This document shows positions 36,041-46,055 of a stretch of DNA of 64,000 nucleotides, piece by piece. Position 1 is the stretch's first letter; the number at the start of each line of letters is the position of its first letter. The notes under the pieces were generated by a model. It saw only the letters and a program-made list of their open reading frames with translations, was not told where the DNA came from and ran no database searches. Source of the stretch: Mikania micrantha (lineage: Eukaryota; Streptophyta; Magnoliopsida; Asterales; Asteraceae); contig CM018680.1 in the NCBI GenBank assembly GCA_009363875.1, positions 58,367,563-58,431,562 on the forward strand, written 5' to 3'. Both the position numbers and the translations under genes were made by a program.

Positions 36041-37540
36041 ATGAAAGAACAATTAGAGACTATAGAAAAATTAAAAAATTTGAGCTTAAATGCTATAAGT
36101 AATAGAGATGAATCTAATGATTCTGATTCATCTTATGAAGAATCAGAATCTCAATTTCAAAATCTTAATTTAGAAACTGTTAATAAATTAAAAAGTTTTA
36201 TTCTAAAACCAGATTCAAGGAATTGGTATTCTAAACCAACTCCTCCTGATTTACAAATAGAGGAAGGTAGTAATAGAGTTTATACAGCATATGATGGTAA
36301 ATCTATATATGAATGGAATATAGATGGTCAATCTGAATATCAAATTCTCACTATATTACAAGAAATGACTATGGCATCTAATGCCTATAAACAAGTAGGA
36401 AACAATGAATCACAAATATTTAAAATGATTGTTTCTGGGTTTTCTGGAAATTTAAAAGGATGGTGGGATAATTATATAACAGATTATGATAAACAATTTA
36501 TTATGAATGCAAAAAAGGTAAACTTAGAAAATAATATACAAGTTCAAACTGAGGAATCTGATATAATAAATACACTTATATTTGCTATTATAAAAAATTT
36601 TATAGGAAATCCTTCAGACTATCAAGAAAGGAGTTATTTAATACTTTTAAATCTAACATGTAGAAAATTACAAGATTTTAGATGGTATAAAGATGTTTTT
36701 ATATCTAAAGTCATGAATAGAAATGATTGTAAACAATCATATTAGAAAGAAATATTTATTGCAGGATTACCAAAATTATTCGCAGAAAGAATTAGAGAAA
36801 AAAATAAAAGAGAAAATAATAATCATATACTATATGATGATTTAACATATGGTCAAATAATAAATCACATAAATCAAGAAGGCTTAAAATTATGTAATGA
36901 TTTAAAATTAAAACAAAAAATGAAAAGAGATGGCCTAACTAGTAGAAATGAATTAGGAAATTTTTGTAAACAATATAGTTTTGAAAAAATAAATATGCCA
37001 AGTAATTCTAAAAGAAAAAATAGTTATATAAAAGGAAAAAGTTTTAGAAAAAATTATAAAAATAAAAAATCTAAAAATGAAGAACAAAAATATTATAAAA
37101 AAGATAAAAAGAAAAATTTTTATAGAAAACGAATTATAACTTGTTATACCTGTGGTAAAAGAGGACATACTTCAAAAAATTGTTATTCTAAAAGAAAAAT
37201 AAATGAATTAAATATTTATGATGAATTAAAAGAACAAATAAATAAAATTTTAGATGCTAAAATTAGTGATGAAGAATTTTCAGATTATAATAGTGATGAT
37301 TTAAATTATATTTCTAATAGTGATATTAGTAGTAATGAAGAATGTGAGTGTATTGGTCCATGTGTATGTAATATTGGATCAATAAATATGATAAATGATG
37401 AAGAAAATTTAATATTATTAAAACTATTAGAAGAAACTGAAGATTTAAATCTAAAACAATTATATTTAGAAAAATTAAAAGAGAATTTTAATAAAAAATC
37501 AACAATAGAAGAAAATGTTGAAATATATAGAAATTTATAA
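36041..37540 (+). pseudogene. Caulimovirid capsid protein with zinc knuckle; one in-frame stop
   Basis: The reading frame runs for 499 codons and is broken by a single TAG at 36743-36745. The segment before it has the capsid motif NWYSKPTPPDLQ (about residues 61-72) and GNLKGWWDNY. The segment after it has IFIAGLPKLFAERI, a lysine-rich basic stretch, the zinc knuckle CYTCGKRGHTSKNC (nucleotides 37142-37183), and an acidic, serine-rich tail. These are the standard parts of a caulimovirid coat protein that packages the viral genome. The frame is also open upstream of the first ATG to about 35995, so the original protein was longer. The stop makes this copy a pseudogene. Confidence 0.85.
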
Positions 37541-37667
37541 AAAATTTAAAAAAGTTGAAAAACCAATTACTATGCAAGAATTACAAGAAGAATTAAAAAA
37601 TATAAAAGAAGATATTACTATAATTAAAGCACAAATTAAAAATATTGAAAAAGAAAAAAAAATATAA
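37522..37667 (+). other. Short viral frame with a coiled-coil-like peptide between capsid and protease
   Basis: In the frame from ATG at 37518 (overlapping the capsid end) there are about 49 codons of Glu/Lys/Ile-rich sequence with heptad-like spacing, ending TAA TAG at 37666. It may be the start of the pol ORF, separated from the protease by a frameshift in the A-run at about 37652-37663. Assignment is inference. Confidence 0.35.
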
Positions 37668-39627
37668 TAGAAACTAATAGCAAAGTTAATAAAATTAACA
37701 TATTAAAAGATTTAAATTATCAGAAGTGGTATACTAAAGTAAATATAATTATTAATAATGAGTTTAGAATAACTCTAACAGCTTTAATTGATAATGGAGC
37801 TGATATAAATTGTATTCAAGAAGGAATTATTCCTACTCAATATTATGAAAAACTTCTTATAGATTATCAACGGCAAGTGGATCTAGGCTTATAATAAATT
37901 ATAAGTTATCTGATGTACATATTTGTAAAGATGGTTATTGTTATAAAACTCAATTAATATTAGTAAAAAATTTAACATCACAAATTATATTAGAAACACC
38001 CTTTATTACTCAATTATATCCAATTACTATAAATAGTAATGGGATAAGCACTAAAGTTTTAAATAAAGAAATTATATTTGAATTTGTTGAACCAGTTTTA
38101 TCAAAACAAATAAATATAATAAATTTGAAAGAAAAACAAAAGAAATTCTTAATAAATGAAATAAACAATGAAAGAATAAAAGAACAATTAAATGATAAAA
38201 TAATTATTAATAAAATTAAGAATATTGAAGAAAAATTTATAAAAAATGTTTGTGCAAATATTCCTAATGCCTTTTGGCAAAGGAAACAATATATTGTAAA
38301 GTTAGCATCTATAAAAGATTTTAATGAAAAAGATATACCAACAAAATCTAAAGCTATACATATGAATCAAGAATTAGAAGAACATTGTAAAAAAGAAATA
38401 AAAGATTTATTAGATAAAGGTTTAATTAGATCTTCTAAGTCTCCCTGGTCATGTTCTGCATTCTATGTAAATAATAGCGCTGAAATTGAAAGAGGTGCTC
38501 CAATATTAGTTATAAATTATAAACCTTTAAATAAAGTACTAGAATTGATAAGATATCCTATACCAAATAAAAGAGATTTATTAAAAAAGATATATGAAGC
38601 AAAGGTATTTTCTAAGTTTGATATGAAATCTGGATTTTGGCAAATCCAAATAGCTGAGGAAGATAAATATAAAACAGGATTTAATGTTCCCTTTGGACAT
38701 TACGAATGGAATGTAATGCCCTTCGGATTAAAAAATGCTCCTTCCGAATTTCAAAATATTATGAATGATATAATCATTCCTATAGGAAATTTTTCAATAA
38801 TTTATATTGATGATGTTTTAATTTATTCTAAGTCTTTAGAGCAACATTTTAAGCATTTGAATATATTTTATGATATAATTCATAAGAATGGACTAGTAGT
38901 GTCTCCTACTAAGATAGATCTATTTAAAACTGAGATAAGATTTTTAGGTCATAATATTAAACAAAATATTATTATACCTATAGATAGAAGTTTAGAATTT
39001 ACTAATAAGTTTCCTGATGAAATTAAAGAAAAGAAACAATTACAGAGATTTTTAGGATGTCTAAACTATATACATGATTTCTTTAAGGATTTAGGAATTA
39101 TATGTAAACCTTTATACAAAAGATTAAAAAAGAATCCTGAGCCATGGACACAGGAACATACAAATATTATAAAAAATATTAAAACTAAAATAAAACAATT
39201 ACCATGTTTAAATATTCCACATCCTAATGCTAAGTTAATCGTTGAAACTGATGCAAGTGATTTAGGATTTGGAGGAATATTAAAGCAATCTTTAGAAAAT
39301 AATAAAGAACAATTAGTTAGATATTATTCAGGATCATGGAATGATACTCAAAAGAATTATTCAACTATAAAAAAGGAAATTTTAAGTATTGTATTATGTA
39401 TTAAAAAATTTGAAGATGATTTATATATGAAACCTTTTTTATTAAGAATTGATTGTTTATCTGCAAAACATATTTTAGAAAAAGATATAAAAAATCTAAT
39501 TTCTAAACAAATATTTGCAAGATGGCAAGCAATATTAAGCAATTTTGATTTCCAAATAGAATTTATTAAAGGAGAAAGTAATTATTTACCTGATTTTTTA
39601 TCGAGAGAATTTTTACAGGGAATATGA
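37668..39627 (+). pseudogene. Viral protease, reverse transcriptase and RNase H (pol), frameshifted in the protease
   Basis: The order is aspartic protease, reverse transcriptase, RNase H. The protease site reads ALIDNGAD (nucleotides 37781-37804), with Asn where Thr or Ser normally follows the catalytic Asp. A frameshift lies near 37861-37867, before a TASGSRL segment in another frame. From 37870 the frame is open through RT to the stop at 39627. RT has LVINYKPLNKVL, FSKFDMKSGFWQI, GHYEWNVMPFGLKNAPSEFQ and the catalytic YIDD at 38803-38814. RNase H has ETDASDLGFGGIL, YSGSWNDTQKNYSTIKKEIL and the C-terminal DFLSRE. The enzyme copies viral RNA into DNA in the cytoplasm. No integrase follows. 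The terminal ORF overlaps the stop (ATGA). Confidence 0.92.
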
Positions 39628-40859
39628 GTAAGGATTCTAAAAAGATTATTCTAACCAATCAGCCATCATCAAGTTCTTCCAGTTCTCTTAGAACTCCATT
39701 ACCAATTAACAATAGATTTACTCCATTATCTCCATTTTCATCAAGACCAAGATCTTCTACTCCTATATCTGTTAGACCACCTTATTCTTCGGTAATACAA
39801 ACAAGAATATTACCACAATCTATTATCAATACAAATATCCAAAATACTCCGATAAAAAATTCTAATCCATCATCTTCTTCTGATTCTAGTTTTTATTCTA
39901 TAAACCCAAATTCTAAGATTATAAAAAATTTAGAACCTATTGAAGAAGAGAAAGTTCTATATAGCTTTCTTAGTCTTATAGACTTTCTATATCCCATAAA
40001 TTGTCATTTCTATGATGGTGAATATAAAACTATAGAATATTATCAAGCTATTCTTGTTGATACTGGATCTGTTGATATTCAACATATTCTTAATTCTCAA
40101 AATCCCTCCAAAATTGATTATTCTAAAATAAAAATTAGAAAGGTCATTACTCTTGAAGAATGGAAATCAAAACCATTCGTTCAAAAAACCCTTTCTAATT
40201 TTCATTCCTATCCTCAATATAATTATTACGATTATCAAGAAGCTTGGGAAAAAGCTCTATTATTTAGAAATTTTAATCATTCCTGGTTCATATATTATGA
40301 TGATCAATTCTCAAATAATTATCCAAGATGGTTTATTAAGTGGTTTAAATATATGGGAATTATTCCTGAGGCTTTCCCTAAAGATATCTCTATAGCCTAT
40401 AATAAGTTTATAGATTATTTTAAACAAGAAGGAACCCCAGATTTCGAATATACTCTCCAATTCATGACTATATTTCGAATTCCTTGGATTTTTTCTTGGA
40501 CGTACCATTATCAAGCAAAACAAGACATTTCTCCTCCTCTTCTGTTAAGACATTACAGAAGTAAATGGTGGAACAAATTTTCAATAGAAAAAGCCAATGT
40601 TTCCTCAGTACAAAACTATTATAAGTCTATAACAAGTCAACATGAAAGATCTATCAAGTCTCCTGTAAATTTAAGTCTCAATACTTTTGAAGATCAAGAT
40701 TATATTATCAGATTACAATCTTGTTCAACCCCCGAAGAGATGCAAAGAATTATTAGTGAAATTAAGAAGAATTCTCCTTCTCAATCAAGAAATTCTACTA
40801 CTGATGAAAATATACTTCAAAATTCTCAAGACCCGTATGAAGATATTGGACCCATATAA
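39624..40859 (+). CDS. Terminal viral ORF (411 aa), position of the viroplasmin/TAV gene, function unknown
   Basis: The start codon overlaps the pol stop in ATGA. The first about 95 residues are Ser/Pro-rich and look disordered. Residues about 120-345 are rich in aromatic residues, with HFYDGEYKTIEYYQAIL, EAWEKALLFRNFNHSWFIYY and PRWFIKWFKYMGIIPEAFP, and look like one folded domain. I recall proteins of this wording next to other endogenous caulimovirids, but not a function. The frame is intact. Its last 36 codons are copied again at 41050-41157 by a 298-bp tandem duplication. It could be a transactivator-like protein by position only. Confidence 0.75.
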   Translation: MSKDSKKIILTNQPSSSSSSSLRTPLPINNRFTPLSPFSSRPRSSTPISVRPPYSSVIQTRILPQSIINTNIQNTPIKNSNPSSSSDSSFYSINPNSKIIKNLEPIEEEKVLYSFLSLIDFLYPINCHFYDGEYKTIEYYQAILVDTGSVDIQHILNSQNPSKIDYSKIKIRKVITLEEWKSKPFVQKTLSNFHSYPQYNYYDYQEAWEKALLFRNFNHSWFIYYDDQFSNNYPRWFIKWFKYMGIIPEAFPKDISIAYNKFIDYFKQEGTPDFEYTLQFMTIFRIPWIFSWTYHYQAKQDISPPLLLRHYRSKWWNKFSIEKANVSSVQNYYKSITSQHERSIKSPVNLSLNTFEDQDYIIRLQSCSTPEEMQRIISEIKKNSPSQSRNSTTDENILQNSQDPYEDIGPI

Positions 40860-41347
40860 GTTATACATGGGTTGATCCGTTTCTAATATGGGTTAATCTC
40901 AATTATTGTCAAGAAGATAACAATCTGTCAAAGACGCGATTTTCAAGATGTGACATTAACTTTATGTCAACTTTTATTAAAGTAGCCGCAACAAGAAGAT
41001 AACAATCTGTCAAAGACACGATTTTCAAGATGTGACATTAACTTTATGTATTAGTGAAATTAAGAAGAATTCTCCTTCTCAATCAAGAAATTCTACTACT
41101 GATGAAAATATACTTCAAGATTCTCAAGACCCGTATGAAGATATTGGACCCATATAAGTTATCCATGGGTTGATCCGTTTCTAATATGGGTTAATCTCAA
41201 TTATTGTCAAGAAGATAACAATCTGTCAAAGACGCGATTTTCAAGATGTGACATTAACTTTATGTCAACTTTTATTAAAGTAGCCGCAACAAGAAGATAA
41301 CAATCTGTCAAAGACGCGATTTTCAAGATGTGACATTAACTTTATGT
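40752..41347 (+). repeat. 298-bp tandem duplication of the terminal-ORF end and the intergenic region
   Basis: Copy 1 is 40752-41049 and copy 2 is 41050-41347. They differ at only a few sites (for example CTTCAAAATT/CTTCAAGATT, TTATACATGG/TTATCCATGG, GACACG/GACGCG). Within each copy an 82-bp unit starting AAGAAGATAACAATCTG is itself repeated (starts at 40911, 40993, 41209 and 41291). The high identity points to a duplication much younger than the coding decay elsewhere in the insertion, or one inherited from the virus. Confidence 0.9.
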
Positions 41348-41560
41348 GAACTTTTATTAAAGTAGCCGCAACTTTAATAAAGGAGATATCAATTATTCTG
41401 CAAGAAGACAATTTACTTTTCTCAAAGGCCGACAATGTTCAATTATTTTCCAATTCTGATAAAGCTGAAGGCTCTATAAATTGAAGACTCTATTGTATTG
41501 TAATTCATTCGGAAAAAACACTTAGAATTAAATGTATGAAAAAACCCTCTCCTCAAAAAC
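41348..41560 (+). promoter_or_regulatory. Viral pregenomic promoter region with TATA box
   Basis: Downstream of the four 82-bp units comes CTTTAATAAAGGAG and then GCTCTATAAATTGAAG, with a TATA box at 41474-41480. The position (after the last ORF) and the repeated upstream units fit the pregenomic RNA promoter of a caulimovirid with enhancer-like repeats. Transcription would start about 30 bases after the TATA box; that start site is inferred. Confidence 0.6.
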
Positions 41561-41753
41561 TTGTATTATCAACTACCCGATGTTCAAAATCTTTTGATTT
41601 TCAAATTATTATTGCTCCGCCAGATTGTAAGGAAATCAATTGTAATTTTGAAGAAAATAATCAAGGTATTATTTAAATATGAGTTGTTTAATTTATGCTT
41701 CTGCCATTATGCTATATTATTTAGTGTTTAAATCTTCATATATATATATATAT

Positions 41754-43100
41754 AGGGAAGTGATCTATTGCTAACCTTAGGATAGAGCAATAACCCATTA
41801 ACCTCATCATTTTTAATGATCAAATTACAAGATGCATATTTAATGGTTGATATTAAACTATAATATAATAATGTAATTGATTTGAAAGAAAAATGGAATA
41901 AATGTATTAATGTAATTTGCTATATTAAATACTTTACCTCATCTTTTTTATACATCCATATCTTTTTTATATTATAATATTTTTTTATAAAAATTGCACC
42001 ATTTTACTCGTCTTTTTTTTCTCTTTAATTCTGTTATAGTCTTGACTAGGCTTTTTTATTTTTTTTCGGATGTTCGTATTTACACCAATGTAACAAGTAT
42101 AAAACTAACAAATTATTTGTAACGAGTTGTAACGAATTCGGTTTACATTGTTGTATAATAAATAGGGGTTAAGTTTAAGAGTGTAAACGAGCCAAGCCGA
42201 TCCTGAGCTCGATAATTGCGTTATATTCTTGACTAGGTTTTTTATTTTTTCCGGATGCTCGTTAATTACGTTATATTCTTGATTTTGTAATGAATTTTGG
42301 TTTTTAAAGTACTAAAATGTATTTACAATCTTGTAGATATATTTTTTTTAAAGTATTAAAACGTATTTACAATCTTGTATATATAACGAATTTTGGTTTT
42401 TATCAACAAAATGTTATATTATTTTTTTTAAAGTATTAAAATGTCTTAACAATCTTGTAGATATAATTTTTTTAATGTATTAAAACGTATTTACAATCTA
42501 GTAACGAATTTTAGTTTTTATCAACCAAATGTTATAGTATTTTTTAAAGTATTAAAATATATTTACAATCTTGTAGATATAATTTTTTATAGTATTAAAA
42601 TGTATTTACAATCTTGTAGATATAACGAATTTTGGAGCATACGGAAAAGATAAAAAAACCTAGTCAAGAATATAATGTAATTAACTAGCTCGGGATCGGC
42701 TTGGCTCGTTTACACTCTCAAACGTAAACTCTATTTATTCTACAACAATGTAAACCCCAAATTCGTTACAACTCATTCCAAATAATTTGTTATTTTTATA
42801 CTTGTTACATTGGTGTAAATACGAACATCCGAAAAAAAATATAAAAACCTAGTCAAGACTATAACGGAATTAAAGAGAAAAATAAGACGAGTAAAATGGT
42901 GCAAATTTTATAAAAAAATATTATAGTATAAAAAAGTTATGAATGTATAAAAAAATAGGGGGGAAGTTAGTACATAAAGTAAATTACTAATTTACCCTTA
43001 TCAAATAATAAAATAAAAATCCATGTGTTTAATTATGATTGGGTAAAGATAGTTAATGGGTTAGTGCTCTAAGTGTGAGTTAATATTTGATCACAATCCT
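41754..43100. mobile_element. Long foldback element with internal GTAAACGAGCC inverted termini
   Basis: TTGCACCATTTTACTCGTCT and TTTACACCAATGTAACAAGTA in the left half appear as reverse complements in the right half (about 42880-42910 and 42795-42815). Near the centre, GAGTGTAAACGAGCCAAGCC at about 42178 pairs with GGCTTGGCTCGTTTACACTC at about 42698. The centre repeats GTATTTACAATCTTGTAGAT. Both edges lie in ATATATATAGGG or its complement. No protein is encoded. Confidence 0.8.
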
Positions 43101-43114
43101 ATATATATATATAT

Positions 43115-44398
43115 AGGGCATGGAATTTTTGATAACCCTCATCTTTTGTTACAACCCATTAACCATCATCCAATGGTTACTTGAAAAAGGTAAATGTATA
43201 GGATCGTGCCACGTGTCAATTCCTTTGTCTTTAGTATGAAGGGCATTTAGGACATTTGTAATTTATATAAAGTTTACCCCTTTTTTTTAAACATTCATAA
43301 CTTTTTTATACTATATTATTTTTTTAAAAAAATTGCACCATTATACTCGTCTCATTTTTCTCTTTAATTTCGTTATAGTCTCGACTAGTTTTTTTTTTTT
43401 TTGATGTCATGTATTTACATCATTGTAACGAGCTTAACGATAGCAAATTAATTAGAAATTTTTTCTAACAATGGTAAATTACAGTAATGTAACACAAAAT
43501 GAAGTAATGTAACACAAAATGAAGTAATTTACAATGACATAATTAACGGTGACGTAACACATTATTTACAGTGATGTAATTTTCTCTTTAATTCCCGTTA
43601 TAATGTTGACTAGTTTTTTTTAAATTTTTTTTCTCATTGCCCATTATTAAAATCGATATAACGAGCATAAATATAACACATTATTTTAAATTTTTTTCTA
43701 ACAATGATAAATTACAGTGATGTAATTAATATAACACATTATTTTACTTTTTCTCTAACAATGATAATTACAATGATAAATTACAGTGATGTAATATAAC
43801 ACATTATTTTGATTTTTTTTCTCTAACAATGATAATTATAGTGATGTAATTTATCATTGTTCGAAAACAATTCAAACTAATTTGTTGTATTTAGGCTCGT
43901 CACAAATTAGGGATGAGCAAAAAGCCAAAAAAAAAACCGAACCGAAACCGAATTAACCGAAAAAACCGAACCGGAACCAAATTAACCGAAAAAACCGAAA
44001 CCAAATTTTACGTCAATGTAAATTACATCACGATAAATTACGTCAATGTAAATTACATCATTGTAATTTATCATTTTTAAAAAAGTTTCAATTAAATTTG
44101 TTATATTTAAGCTCGTTACAATGATGTAAATATAGGGCATCTAAAAAAAGTAAAAAAAAATTAGTCGAGACTAAATTAAAGAGAAAAATGAGACGAATAT
44201 AATGGTGCAATTTTTTTTAAAAATAATATATTATAAAAAAGTTATTAATGTTTAAAAAAGATGGGGGTGAAAACTTATAAAGGTAAAATGACTAGGATGC
44301 CCTTTTTAATATTTTAATGAAAAGCTTATGTGTAAATTTATGATTAGTTGAAATGGGTTATGTAGTTGTAGCAAAAGATGAGGGTTATTTTTATACCC
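43115..44398. mobile_element. Second long foldback element in TA repeats
   Basis: The left edge GATAACCCTCATCTTTTGTT is matched by AGCAAAAGATGAGGGTTATT at the right edge. The inner arms carry ATTGCACCATTATACTCGTCT and its complement. The middle repeats TTACAGTGATGTAAT and its complement. An AAAACCGAACCGAAACCG low-complexity patch lies at 43928-44000. It directly follows the element at 41754-43100, from which it is separated by a short TA run. Confidence 0.78.
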
Positions 44399-44419
44399 AT
44401 ATATATATATATATACACA

Positions 44420-44730
44420 CTAGGTAAAAACCTGTGTAATACACATGTTTAATAAATAAATTTTAAAGTTAATTATTTTAAATAATATATTACATATTTT
44501 TAAAGACTTTCTACAAAAAATTAAATAATATGACTTATGATGTAATAATTTTATTTGTTAAATTGAATAAAATAGTTATTATTTAATAGAAGATATATAA
44601 GAAAAATCAAAATCTAATAAAAGATTATTTATAAACAATTAATATGAGAGAGAAGCGAAAAAAAAATTTTAGGTTATCTACAATTGTGACATTAGCCACA
44701 TCAAAACTTTTATTTATTATATAGTATAGA
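44420..44730 (-). mobile_element. Small non-autonomous Helitron, minus strand
   Basis: On the minus strand it starts A|TCTATACTATATAATAAATA (44730) and ends with hairpin GTGTATTACAC followed by CTAG (44420). These are the same termini as at 25339-26584 and 56673-57445. It is 311 bp and non-coding. Confidence 0.8.
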
Positions 44731-44744
44731 TACTATTATATAAT

Positions 44745-44912
44745 ACATATAATAAGAACAAAATAGTACTTTGCTTAAATCTCTTAAAATTAAGAGTTTT
44801 ACAACTCTTATAGCATATGGTACAACTTTTTAATTTAATCTAAATGTTTGTTTGTGTTTTCACTTTGTTCCACATTGGTAGCTTTAAAGAATTCAAGTGA
44901 GATAGAGTGATT
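44745..44912. repeat. Left arm of a widely spaced inverted repeat (partner 45672-45840)
   Basis: TTGCTTAAATCTCTTAAAATT, GAGTTTTACAACT, ATGGTACAACTTTTTAATT and AATGTTTGTTTGTGTTTTCA here are reverse-complemented at 45672-45840. The foldback element at 45149-45590, a Helitron 3' end (CGCGCGGGTGCCAGACTAG|T, ending 45127) and a long TA run lie between the arms. Confidence 0.75.
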
Positions 44913-45148
44913 ATAAAAGAAAACCCTTCAAAACAAATAAATCATTTCTTGACATTTTTGGTGCATTTGGCCTTTTTTATTAGTAGTTAAAGTCATTTTT
45001 AGTTAAGTACCAAGTTAAAAAAAATTGCTTTTGTTATGGTTATGACTCAAGAACGAACCATGAAAACATTTAAAACATCCAACTTAAGTGTTGTGTTTTC
45101 CGCTGCAACGCGCGGGTGCCAGACTAGTGTGTGTGTGTGTATACTAGT

Positions 45149-45590
45149 AGGGGAGGGATATTTTACAAAGGATAAAAACCTTAAAAAGTGTAAGAAGCAA
45201 CAATAAAGTGACATGTGTACATCAGGCATATGAAGCATCCGTAAACACCATAGAACGCAAAATTCATATACAATAAATTCAGGTCGGGTATTTTTTATAG
45301 CAATATTATACTCGTTGAAAAGATAAAAAATGCTCGATTTTATGGTGTAATTTTTTTTAAATAATAATAACAGATAAAAAAGTTATAAACGTTTTTTAAA
45401 AAAAAGGAGAAGTTGTTAAAAAAGTCAACGAAAATCACAATACCCGTTATACCCCTCCAGCCATTTAAGTTTTTCCTTAATTATCTCTAATGATGTGGCA
45501 TAATTACAACCATCCATCTAAAAAATTAATGGCCCAAATCTCTTCCTACACTTTTTAAAGTTTTAAGTCTTTTTTAGCCTAACCCTATAC
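45149..45590 (-). mobile_element. Short relative of the 32180-33633 foldback element, opposite orientation
   Basis: AGGGGAGGGATATTTTA at 45149 is the complement of the right edge of the 32180-33633 element. The right edge here (TTTTTTAGCCTAACCCTATAC) is the complement of its left edge. The ACACCATAA arrays are almost absent (one AACACCATAGA), so this copy lacks most of the interior. Confidence 0.7.
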
Positions 45591-45597
45591 TATACTA

Positions 45598-45599
<2 letters not shown>

Positions 45600-45669
<70 letters not shown>
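45600..45669. repeat. (TA)n microsatellite, about 70 bp
   Basis: An almost uninterrupted TA run, the longest in the window. It lies at the right edge of a foldback element, like the shorter runs at 33637, 41738, 43100 and 44397. Confidence 0.95.
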
Positions 45670-45671
<2 letters not shown>

Positions 45672-45672
<1 letters not shown>

Positions 45673-45840
45673 ACTTAAATTCTTAAAAGCTACTAATGTG
45701 GAACATAATGAAAACACAAACAAACATTTAGATTAGAATTAAAAAAGTTGTACCATATGTTATAAAAGTTGTAAAACTCTTAATTTTAAAAGATTTAAGC
45801 AAATTATTATTTTATATTTTTAATATGTATTATATGGTAG
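45672..45840. repeat. Right arm of the inverted repeat with 44745-44912
   Basis: It contains CTAATGTGGAACATAATGAA, CACAAACAAACATTTAGATT and GTTGTAAAACTCTTAATTTT, which are complementary to the left arm. No gene is present in either arm. Confidence 0.75.
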
Positions 45841-45854
45841 TATATATAAATATA

Positions 45855-46055
45855 TATATGGAGGGTGGTTCGAATGTTAACCATTCCTTATTACGATAAC
45901 CGAATAACTACATCTAATTACTTTGGGGCCCACATTAAAGTAAATCTAAAGGTATACCTTTAGATTTATTTTAGTGTGGGTCCCAAAGTAATAAGATGTA
46001 ATTATTCGGTTTACGCAATAAACATATATTAACATTTGATCATCTCTCTATATAT
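45855..46055. repeat. MITE with near-perfect hairpin (miRNA-precursor-like)
   Basis: The centre is a palindrome around CTAAAGGTATACCTTTAG at about 45957. The arms of about 57 bases (CCGAATAACTACATCTAATTA ... and its partner ending TAATTATTCGG) pair with few mismatches and no loop. The outer parts pair more weakly (GGTTCGAATGTTAAC / GTTAATA...TTTGAT). The flanks are TATATATA-rich. Confidence 0.8.

Larger units (their letters stand above)
33727..41745. mobile_element. Endogenous pararetrovirus (Caulimoviridae), rearranged and degraded
   Basis: About 8 kb of very A-rich sequence carries caulimovirid genes in two opposed pieces. The minus-strand piece (34830 down to 33727) has primer site, leader and movement-protein ORF. 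The plus-strand piece (34831-41745) has the tail of an ORF, two small ORFs, capsid, protease-RT-RNase H, a terminal ORF and the intergenic promoter region. There is no integrase and no LTR. Frame breaks occur in at least four places, so this copy is defective as a whole. Both outer edges lie in TA runs. The wording of protease and capsid is closest, from memory, to petuvirus/florendovirus-type endogenous viruses; the genus is not settled. Confidence 0.93.

Noticed and set aside
33727..41745. LTR retrotransposon (Ty3/gypsy) instead of a pararetrovirus
   Set aside because: There is no integrase after RNase H and no LTRs. The movement protein, the compact ATGA-style overlaps and the terminal ORF are those of Caulimoviridae.
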